NCBI GenBank assembly: GCA_003427395.1
Contig: BFEA01000872.1
Location: 199,055 to 224,776, forward strand
Direction: 5' to 3'
Source of the DNA: Chara braunii
Taxonomy: Eukaryota; Streptophyta; Charophyceae; Charales; Characeae
Length of the DNA: 25,722 nt
Of this stretch, positions 17,945 through 25,722 are shown piece by piece. Position 1 is the stretch's first letter. Each line of letters opens with the position of its first letter. The notes below the pieces were generated by a model. The model saw nothing but the letters and a program-made list of their open reading frames with translations, searched no databases and had not been told where the DNA came from. Both the position numbers and the translations under genes were made by a program.

Positions 17945-18946
17945 TGGGAAACTCTGCTGGCTTTCTTGCACTAGCTTAATCATGGTTCCATAAACAGGAT
18001 CAGAGGGATACGCATCTCTAATCTTTTCTTGTAGGTCTGTACCTACATCTAGGTAAGTCACGATAGCACCAAAAAAATCCGATCTACGACTTAGTGCATC
18101 GGCAACAACGTTATACTTACCCTTGACTGGCTTCAGCTCAAAGTCAAACATATCAATCTCTGCAGCCCACCTTGTTAACATAGGTGTCATTCGAGCTTGC
18201 GTTTTAAGCCAGCGAAGTGTTTCATGGTCAGAGTATACTTTAAAATGCCTGCCTAGAAGGNAGTGTNNCCAATGATTGAGAGCCTCACGCAGAGCATACA
18301 ACTCTCGTTCATACGTTGAAGCGGCCACCTTCTCGTTAGGTAAGCGGCAAGACATAAACTCCACGGGCNTGTAACCATGCCCATCATCTTGCTGAAGGAC
18401 ANCACCTATACCATATTGACTAGCGTCAGTCGTGACCACGAAAGGTAAGGAAGGGTTCGCTACTTTAAGAACCGGATAATTAATCAAACACTTTTTCAGA
18501 CGCTTGAAGGACATAGTGCAGTCTGAATCCCACTTCCAAATTACTTCTTTCTTAAGCAATCGGCAAAGGGGAGCAGCTATTATCGTAAAGTGTCTTACGA
18601 ACTTTCGATAGTAGTTGGCTAACCCAAGGAACGACCGCAACTCAATCAGGGTGCGGGGGTTTGGTGAATCTCTGATTGCTGCTATTTTGGCATCTTCCGG
18701 TTTGACCCCATCTCCATGAATCACATGTCTCAGGTATAACACCTGATGCTTAGCCCATTCACACTTCTTTGGTTTTAATTTGAGTTTTGCTTCTCTCAAT
18801 TTATTTAGCACAAGTCGAAGGTGCTCAGCGTGCTCCTTTTAATTTTTGCTAAAAATTAAAATATCGTCTAAATAAATCACAACAAATTTGTCGAGCCATT
18901 CACGAAAGAGTCCGTTCATCGTTCTTTGGAAAGTAGCAGGGGCATT
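17945..18946 (-). pseudogene. pol: chromovirus pol part 2: RT palm/thumb and RNase H
   Basis: The segment opens with the RT catalytic block [12 protein letters not shown] (YLDD, about 18855-18895). A TAA stop follows at 18839-18841. Then come the thumb and connection (KEHAEHLRLV, LRSFLGLANYYRKFV) and RNase H (VVTTDASQYGIG, YERELYALREAL, SDHETLRWL; about 18050-18440). Several Ns give undefined residues. It lies in a different frame from both neighbours: an apparent 8-bp deletion at about 18946 enters it and a one-base deletion at about 17945 leaves it. Apart from these breaks it follows copy 1 closely. Confidence 0.88.
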
Positions 18947-20241
18947 CAAAGGGCAAAACTACGAATTCATAATGTTCATACCTTGTCCTAAAGGCAGTCT
19001 TGTGTTGGTCTTCCAGCTCAACCTCAATCTGATGATAGTCGGATTTCATATCAATCTTTGAAAATATTTTGTTTCCCTGCACGCGATCTAGCAAATCGTC
19101 TATTCGCGGTAATGGTTCGGCATTTTTCACTGTTATATCATTTAACCTCCTGTAATCTATACGCATGCGAACGCCGCGGTCCTTTTTAGGCACAAAGAGC
19201 ACAGGCGCACCATAGGGCGACGAGCTAGGTCTTATCCAACCATTTTTCAACAACTCCTCGAGTTGGGTTCGCAGTTCATCCAATTCCTGGGGCGACATAC
19301 GATAGATAGGCCCCTTCGGGGGCGCGCTCCCTGGAAAAATATCAATGCGGTAGCGGATGGGTCTTTCCACCACACCGCTAGGGGCTTCAGCCACATCTGC
19401 GAACTCTTTCAGGATTCTCTCAATCTCTTGAGACCAGACTTCTTCTTTAGTTTCTCCTTCCTTTACTGGGCGCACATATGCAACAAAGACTTGGTCATAC
19501 AAATTATACTTCTTCACATGACGGACGAACGCGGGGGCACTCATACAACAATGAGCCAGACTGCTTTCTTTACTAGATTCATGAAAGAGGCGGATTTTTT
19601 TTTTATCTCCTTGCGGACTTGGAAACCAACATTCATGTTCCCTTAACTTTAGATCCGTATGTGCAGCCTCACCCCAATCCATTCCTAATAACACATCAAA
19701 GGGCAAGTTATCCTCCACCAAGAAGGTCAGAAAGTGGAGAACACGTTCCACCTTCCTCTCTGCCTCCAGCCGAAAGTATACTTGTACCCCTTCGACGTAG
19801 CGATCCATAACGGTTTCACTACTATTTGCTAACGTACTTACAATGGGCTTACTTAACTTCCTAACCTTAAGCTCAAGACGTACTTTTTGTAACCCTAATT
19901 TACTAATATAACTTCGTGTAGACCCGCTGTCTATCATACCTCCTACTCTTATTCGGTTTACTTCAAGATCTGCAATTATTAGCTATCCTTTCTTTTTTCG
20001 CATTTCAGTCCAGGCTTGGCGACGAGCAGCCAACTCATCACCCATGCCAGCGAGGGATCCATCTAGAGAGATGCATACGTTTGCCACCTCTGGACAGTGT
20101 ACTAGATGGGGACTTCCTTCCTCTTCAGTCTCTGCCAGTGGAGCCTTCGAATGAGAGGATTCTGGTTTTTCAACATTCGAAGCTCCGGTAGAGGCAACTG
20201 GCACCTCTACTAGTTGTTCCCTTTTGCCCCCTATAGTCAGG
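18947..20241 (-). pseudogene. pol: chromovirus pol part 1: aspartic protease and RT fingers
   Basis: A retropepsin-like protease is recognised by [12 protein letters not shown] (active-site D-S-G, about 19900-19937) and [10 protein letters not shown] about 85 residues later. A linker ([13 protein letters not shown] type) precedes RT with [32 protein letters not shown] and [13 protein letters not shown] (first RT Asp). The upstream residues to about 20175 form an acidic gag-pro linker. A TAG at 19983-19985, probably an old Trp codon, separates linker and protease. The segment ends in a frameshift at VVLPFE, where 8 bp seem missing relative to copy 1. Copy 1 lacks everything upstream of PGS, so protease is represented only here. 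Confidence 0.85.
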
Positions 20242-22343
20242 GCAATAGGGGACAATGTGGTCGGGGTCCCCACACTTAAGGCATTGGTCGGCTTTCTTTC
20301 TCTCTTGCCAGACTTTTTCTGTTATCCCCAATTCTTTTCAAGGGTCTCCTTCGGGTAGGCCTGGATGTGGTGGGTATGGCTTGTCCCACTTATTGTACCA
20401 CATGCCTCTTCCTCTACCCTAGGTGGAATAAGAACCACGGCCACCGTATGAGGGACCATTTCCCCTTCCTCCCACGTAGTGGCTTCCTTCACCACCACCC
20501 CTCTGGGTGTCGAATCCTCGTCCACCACGGCCGCGAACTCTTCCTCGGCCACGCCCTCTTCCTTGACGCTCTCCCCCGCGGGCTGCAACAGCCGCGTAAC
20601 TCCCCTCCTGAGCTACCGGTCTGTTGGGTTCATCAAGACCATAGTCTATGTGGTCCCAAGAGAGTGATTCAACACCTCCTTCTTCAAATGTCAGAAGGAG
20701 GTTGTCTTTCCCAGGTATTGATCCTGAGATGGTGCGGTTTTGCCATCTTTTGCCCGCTTGCAGATCTTTCCAAAAGTGGCAATAGTTGGCTTCAACCAGA
20801 AATCTTGCATGGTCTAATGCAATCTTACTAAATTTTTCATAGGTCATCCCCTCCTCTTTAGTGCGGGGATATAACTGAGTTCGGATAGGATCAGGTAAGG
20901 CGCGAGCAAAACTATTCAAAATTTGAGCCGGGGTTAACCCATGTTAGGTGCACTGCAACAACTCATCCATGGTAGCTTTTAGTGCCGACGTGCTTTTCCA
21001 CTTCCTGTCAGGAAGGTTCAAGATTAACATTTCTGTACTTCGAGCGAGATTTTTAACTTCGAACCTTTCCCTGACGGCTTTGAGAAAGTCTTCAATACGG
21101 GTTTGTTGGGAAAACTCTACCATTGAACTACATCCTGCTTCTTTTTGTAACGAGATTGCAAAACTCATTGCATCATCGGCCATACACGAAGTGGCCATCA
21201 ACACCCTATCCCAATAAGGAATCCGTTGTCCGTAGACATAGGACTCTACAGCCGCCATCCAATGCAACACGCTTTCTTCCTTTTTGCCGGTGTACGTCCA
21301 TGAAATTTTAACTTTAATTTTGTTGCTGGTCCCAGCTCCTTCTCGCTGTCTTCCCTTTCCTTTCTTATCTCCGTCGCCTCCATCCTCGTCTCCGTCACCA
21401 CCTCCTCTTCCGCCGCTGCCCTGCACTATTCTCTCTATCACGGTTGGAGTGAAGGTTCGAGTGAGATGATCATCCAGTTTGTTGATATAGGACTGAATGT
21501 GCAGATCTACGTCCTTGGCGGACTTCTGCAGAAAAGTGCTCCATACATTTTTAAACTCAGTTGATTCGTTTCAACTTTCTGCAAGGTCCTATTGATTGTA
21601 GCAACTTCCTGTTTCGTATAGAGAACTGTTTCAGTTAGGAGGGCGAGTTTTTCTTCAGTAGCCTCTTGCTTTTTCTTTTGTGCCTGCAGCTCGTGGTGCA
21701 ACCTCGCCCCCTCTGCTTGCAACGTTTTTCTATCATCAAACTCTTTGCGCTTCGCCGCTAGCATCTTGCTGTGCAATTCAGTGCGTTTTTCTTCCAGCAC
21801 CAGTTCTCTCTCCCTTTGATCTGTTACTAGTGCTAGCCTCGCTATGAATGTGTCTCATTCTTCTTTTGATTCTTCTAATTTGTCACTGGAATAAGAATAC
21901 TGGTTATACCAGTCCAATGGATTGACAAAGACTTCCCCCCGGATCTCACTTGTCTCGCCACTTTCTGCACGCCGCCTGATAAGTCTTTCTCCCCCTTCCT
22001 CCGAGGCTTCTTCTTCTTCCTCAATAGTCTGCAACTCATCCTTTATCTCTTGTTCCCACTTTTCCTTTAACTTCTTCTTAATCTCCTCTTCTTCTAACTG
22101 GGTTTTTTTCTTTAACTCTTCTTCTTTCTTCTTCTTTCTTTCTTCTCTTTCTTTCTTCTTTTCTGCCTGTCGGCGGTCAATCTCTGCCTGCTCAGCAGGT
22201 GTGGGCCTTGGCTTCACTGCTCCTGATCGCATCATCATGCAGGATGTGCACATGCGTCCGAGCCCCAGTGGGAATATAAACCTGAACAGTGGGCCCCATA
22301 AGACAAAGAGGGTCAACAGGCCCTGAATGGGATAGTCATCCAT
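20242..22343 (-). pseudogene. gag: chromovirus gag: hydrophobic N-terminus, coiled coil, capsid, GR-rich region, zinc knuckle
   Basis: From the first ATG at 22343 the trace reads MDDYPIQG, a hydrophobic stretch (residues about 8-29), a long Glu/Lys/Arg-rich helix (about 50-115), further helical sequence, then a capsid-like domain with WTYTGKKEESVLHWMAAVESYV (about 21235-21310). A Gly-Arg-rich segment (RGRGRGRVRGRGGRG, about 20490-20540) and a CX2CX4HX4C zinc knuckle (20242-20283) follow; both would bind RNA in the particle. Breaks: TGA 21855-21857, a one-base frameshift near 21560, TAA 20944-20946, TAG 20419-20421, TGA 20338-20340 and a frameshift just after the knuckle, near a G-run. At about 700 residues it is long for a chromovirus Gag. 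The true start could lie further upstream. Confidence 0.75.
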
Positions 22344-23303
22344 GATGACTGCCGACACAGGAGACCCTCCGCCGGATCACCAAGATACTATCCCACTTAC
22401 AGACTTAGTTTTGGCTTGCGGTAATGGAGTACTATACTGCCTGTTTCCCTTTTCGACTGTAGAAGGTGCTGCGTACTATCAACAATAGCTCAACCTGAAA
22501 TGAACTTTGAATATGTCCTTTTTTTTTCTTTTTTTTTTTCGATGTGCTATCTGGCCTCCTGGATCGAACTTTTGGTAATGTGTTTTTGTTGTCTTGCTTT
22601 CTCTTTTTTTTTTTGTTGGTACTAACTTGGCTGGTTGCTAGGTGCAGATATGGAGTATAGCGTAGAAGGTCAGATGCATTTGGTTCACTTATCCAATCAG
22701 GCAGAGATACTTCGTATACCCTGTTCTTTCTTTCGGGCTTGACAGGCCTGCAGATGCTCAATATAATCCTTATGTTGCCTGATACATGCTATCTGACGTG
22801 GCTCATAGCCCTTCCCACATCGATCCTTGGTTCTTAATGACGATACCCAGCCTGCCTAACAAGAGGGATAGGAGAGAGACCTACTCCTATTCGCAGGACA
22901 GTGGACCACCTACTCTAGTGTGACCAGTTCCTAACACATCACACTTGGGTCGTCAGACTCTGACGGCTCAGACCTGACATCTATGACACCCCAGATCCAG
23001 ACTTCGACTCCTGACCAGATCAGCAGCAGTCACCTTCAGAGGGTCAGAGAGAGAGAAGGTAGGGGACACACACATGCATGGAGGTTCAGGGAAAGGAGGT
23101 GCTTCTCTCTTTTTGAAGATACCGCCGATGATGCTCCACGACGCTCCGCACGCTCCAGGTAAGTAACTTCATCACTTCTTCTTCGACCTGCTTCCCCCCA
23201 CTACAAAACTCTTCTTCTCTTCCTCCCTCCTTCACTATACCTCGATCACCACTTCTTCTCGCCGGCCTTGATCACACCAGCGCTATGAGTGTAGCGAGCA
23301 TCT
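22344..23303 (-). other. element leader between primer site and gag
   Basis: About 960 bp separate the first primer site from the gag ATG. It contains T-runs (22518-22540 and 22602-22614), purine-rich GAGAGA sequence and a TTACTTACCTGG block at about 23157. One short minus-strand frame near 22700-22850 (containing IACIRQHKDYIEHLQAC) looks more protein-like than its surroundings and could be a lost gag N-terminus or leader ORF. I do not recognise it. Confidence 0.4.
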
Positions 23304-23315
23304 GCTCCGATACCA
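23304..23315 (-). other. primer binding site, inner duplicate
   Basis: On the minus strand this reads TGGTATCGGAGC, one base from the TGGTATCAGAGC that matches plant initiator tRNA-Met 3' ends. It starts five bases after the partial LTR end. Confidence 0.7.
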
Positions 23316-23320
23316 AAAAT

Positions 23321-23620
23321 TGCATGGGTCCTGGGGACCATCTCACGCAGATGTGTACATGTCATGCATCATCTTCACACGCAGTGATCAATAGTCTCAA
23401 CCATAGACAAAGGAAGAGAAGAAGAGGACCGAGTTTCACAACTTATATTATCAAAAAAATGATTACAAAGTGTTTCAAAGCTCCCCTGAGTCCAGCGCTC
23501 ATCAGCGCAACACCAATATCTTGCCAACTCATCAATATGACTTCCAGTGAATCAGTGCTACCCCTGCAGATAGTCTCCAAGTCATCAATGTGGTCACTAC
23601 TCATCAGCGCCACCTCTGCA
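23321..23620 (-). repeat. partial LTR in the tandem duplicate
   Basis: This 300-bp terminal LTR piece is identical to 24133-24432 and stops abruptly at the N at 23621. Confidence 0.85.
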
Positions 23621-24115
23621 NCCTTCCCACATCGATCCTTGGTTCTTAATGACGATACCCAGCCTGCCTAACAAGAGGGATAGGAGAGAGACCTACTCCT
23701 ATTCGCAGGACAGTGGACCACCTACTCTAGTGTGACCAGTTCCTAACACATCACACTTGGGTCGTCAGACTCTGACGGCTCAGACCTGACATCTATGACA
23801 CCCCAGATCCAGACTTCGACTCCTGACCAGATCAGCAGCAGTCACCTTCAGAGGGTCAGAGAGAGAGAAGGTAGGGGACACACACATGCATGGAGGTTCA
23901 GGGAAAGGAGGTGCTTCTCTCTTTTTGAAGATACCGCCGATGATGCTCCACGACGCTCCGCACGCTCCAGGTAAGTAACTTCATCACTTCTTCTTCGACC
24001 TGCTTCCCCCCACTACAAAACTCTTCTTCTCTTCCTCCCTCCTTCACTATACCTCGATCACCACTTCTTCTCGCCGGCCTTGATCACACCAGCGCTATGA
24101 GTGTAGCGAGCATCT

Positions 24116-24127
24116 GCTCCGATACCA
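24116..24127 (-). other. primer binding site for initiator tRNA-Met
   Basis: TGGTATCGGAGC lies five bases downstream of the full 5' LTR in element orientation, where minus-strand DNA synthesis would start. Confidence 0.8.
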
Positions 24128-24762
24128 AAAATTGCATGGGTCCTGGGGACCATCTCACGCAGATGTGTACATGTCATGCATCATCTTCACACGCAGTGAT
24201 CAATAGTCTCAACCATAGACAAAGGAAGAGAAGAAGAGGACCGAGTTTCACAACTTATATTATCAAAAAAATGATTACAAAGTGTTTCAAAGCTCCCCTG
24301 AGTCCAGCGCTCATCAGCGCAACACCAATATCTTGCCAACTCATCAATATGACTTCCAGTGAATCAGTGCTACCCCTGCAGATAGTCTCCAAGTCATCAA
24401 TGTGGTCACTACTCATCAGCGCCACCTCTGCAGGTCACATCCAACTCAAGTAAGTATCTTCCATAGCCAAACCTTGAATGAACACTCTCAGCCTCAATCC
24501 CTTCCTCCTATGATGCATACACACTCTTTAAAACTCATGAGGATCTACTCTGGATACCACTCATAGCTACATACTAACCCTCCACTACTAATGCTAACTC
24601 GCTGGGCAGCTATGGCTGCATCACTTCCAGCGTGCAGGCTTCTTCCTCCCTCCAGCGCGTCTTCTCCTCTAGCGCTGCTCCTCCTGACTCAGCGCACAAG
24701 TGCACCAGCACTTCCACGCATTGCAGCCAGTGGAGATCTAGCGAGGAATGAGGCAGGCAGCT

Positions 24763-24771
24763 CTTTTTATA
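24763..24771 (-). promoter_or_regulatory. LTR TATA box (5' LTR)
   Basis: TATAAAAAG on the minus strand in the same context as in the 3' LTR. This copy would have driven the genomic transcript. Confidence 0.65.
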
Positions 24772-24982
24772 GTGCTGGTCACTCCTCGCTGGGTCTGCAT
24801 TGGCTCAATTCAGCCTCTCCCTTTGTCCCAGACCCTGCATTGCATGTGTCCCTGTACAGTCTCAATGAGGTTCAACTGCTGTTGAGGCACTTCGGCCTGG
24901 ATTTGGACTTGAAAGTCTGGATCTGAACTAACCCTTGACTTAGACCAGAACTGGGACTGTGCCTATTGACTTTACTTTCGGA

Positions 24983-25118
24983 CAGGCACAACTCTAAACG
25001 AATAGACACATTTACTACTTGAACAGACACTTTTCATTGCACGAACAGGTACACTGCCTGCACGTACAGACACACCCTCACCCGAACAGACATGACATAC
25101 ACATCTCCTGGTGAACAG
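24983..25118 (-). promoter_or_regulatory. U3 array of CTGTTCG-type words (5' LTR)
   Basis: The spaced words are the same as in the 3' LTR, with a few substitutions. The array lies about 210-355 bp upstream of the TATA box. Confidence 0.5.
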
Positions 25119-25306
25119 GTAAGTCCTTTGACAATGCCCTTTGCCTTAGATTTAGATGTGCCAGTTGATAGAGAACTTGACCTTTGACCTGTTTTCACGT
25201 TTCTGAGCCCTGGCAAGATACCTTTTCACAATGCTTTACTTTTACAAGGCTCGTGATGCTCTATTTTTACAAGGCCTGAGGCCTATATCGGGTAAAGGCC
25301 CTTTTA

Positions 25307-25357
25307 GATTGATTGATTGATTGATTGACCACCCCCACCCAATCACACACACAGACT

Positions 25358-25423
<66 letters not shown>

Positions 25424-25642
25424 CACGCCAAAGTTGCGCGGGGTTTGAAAGCGGTTTTTCCCGTTGTTTTTTTTTTAACTTTTTTTTTCTTTTTTGATTG
25501 ATTGATTGATTGGTAGGGGATGGGTCGCCCACCCACCCCCCACCCAATCACATACACAGACACACACGCCCCACCACGCCGAAGTTTTCGTCGGTTTGAA
25601 AGCGGGTTTTTCCATTTTTTCTTTTTTTTCTTTTTTTTTCTT

Positions 25643-25681
<39 letters not shown>

Positions 25682-25722
25682 AGGTGATGGGTCGCCCACC
25701 CACCCGCCACCCAATCACACAC
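25307..25722. repeat. compound minisatellite with GATT arrays
   Basis: Units start at about 25307, 25496 and 25647 (189, 151 and at least 76 bp). Each has (GATT)n, a CACCCAATCACAC block, then CACGCC, a GGTTTGAAAGCGG word and a T-rich run ending CTTTTTTGATT. Unit 1 is lengthened by a CA tract (25363-25426). The array continues beyond the window. Its T-rich lead-in is found again at about 15306-15334, left of the retroelement. Confidence 0.8.
25363..25426. repeat. (CA)n microsatellite
   Basis: CA repeats with one ATATAC interruption, inside minisatellite unit 1. Confidence 0.9.

Larger units (their letters stand above)
22810..24432. repeat. exact 811-bp tandem duplication joined at one N
   Basis: 22810-23620 is repeated as 23622-24432, with an N at 23621, giving a period of 812. 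I saw no differences when reading the two copies side by side. Each copy holds leader, primer site and the first 300 bp of LTR. Elsewhere the two LTRs of this element differ by several percent, so identity here points to a very recent event or an assembly artefact. Confidence 0.85.
15335..25306 (-). mobile_element. near-complete Ty3/gypsy chromovirus, copy 2
   Basis: Read on the minus strand, the order is 5' LTR (24133-25306), primer binding site, leader, gag, protease, RT, RNase H, integrase, chromodomain and 3' LTR (15335-16509). This pol order with a C-terminal chromodomain defines a chromovirus. The flanking GATT repeats match on both sides (left ...TTGATTGATT, right GATTGATT...), compatible with a 4-5 bp target duplication but not provable inside a repeat. 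The two LTRs differ by roughly 3-4% by eye. The copy is dead, with about nine in-frame stops, three frameshifts and a lost integrase Asp. An 811-bp tandem duplication at 22810-24432 inflates its length to 9.97 kb. Confidence 0.88.
24133..25306 (-). repeat. 5' LTR of chromovirus copy 2
   Basis: This 1174-bp LTR is the partner of 15335-16509. In element orientation it begins TAAAAGGG directly after a GATT/AATC array and ends CCCATGCA just before the primer site. It has no Ns, unlike the 3' LTR. Open frames inside it mirror those of the other LTR and are not genes. Confidence 0.9.

Noticed and set aside
20322-20588. Minus-strand 88-residue frame overlapping gag
   Set aside because: It is a shifted reading of the GR-rich region; the gag frame carries the recognisable features.
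23285-24453. Two nearly identical + strand frames of 118-128 residues
   Set aside because: They lie antisense inside the duplicated LTR and leader, and appear twice only because of the 811-bp duplication.
25307-25722. CRISPR-like array from the regular repeats
   Set aside because: Units are long, composed of microsatellites and T-runs, without unique spacers, in a eukaryotic context.

Overview
The window looks like repeat-rich, gene-poor nuclear DNA of a eukaryote. I see no intact host gene. Nested and decayed transposable elements, simple repeats and one assembly gap of 815 Ns account for most of it. Chromodomain Ty3/gypsy elements with 1.1-1.2 kb LTRs, a methionine initiator-tRNA-type primer site, a LINE with a C-terminal zinc knuckle and a Tourist-like MITE with a TAA target duplication all fit a plant or streptophyte alga. 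My impression is a charophyte such as Chara, but I did not verify this and hold it loosely.

Layout. 1-262 is an AT-rich, then GC-rich, hairpin-forming repeat. 273-4247 is a 5'-truncated chromovirus on the + strand (RT, RNase H, integrase, chromodomain, then one LTR), broken by stops and a frameshift. 4270-4579 holds a near-perfect foldback element and a partial copy. 4791-5371 is the 3' end of a LINE. 5.4-6.8 kb has short motif repeats, an inverted repeat and one unrecognised small minus-strand reading frame. 6.8-8.2 kb is a cluster of inverted-repeat elements sharing the terminus GGGCCTCGCCACACC and the word TGTCGAAA, one of which encloses a tRNA-like SINE candidate. 8394-8865 is a 472-bp Tourist/Harbinger-type MITE. 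8880-12320 is a second, longer LINE relic. 12.3-15.3 kb is low-information DNA with a third foldback relative, a CGCGTTC/GAACGCG palindrome cluster, TG, TC, AG and CAAT microsatellites, and the gap.

15335-25306 is a nearly complete chromovirus on the - strand, the best-preserved element here. It has a 5' LTR at 24133-25306, a primer binding site, a leader, a large and unusual gag, then protease, RT, RNase H, integrase and chromodomain, and a 3' LTR at 15335-16509. It sits inside a GATT-rich minisatellite that resumes at 25307-25722, so the empty site can be read. It is also decayed: stops, three frameshifts and a lost integrase catalytic Asp. An exact 811-bp tandem duplication around a single N (22810-24432) is probably an assembly artefact.

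The two chromoviruses belong to one family and lie in opposite orientation. None of the elements looks able to move by its own proteins. Nothing here forms a host pathway or operon. The most interesting material is the architecture of the mobile elements themselves.
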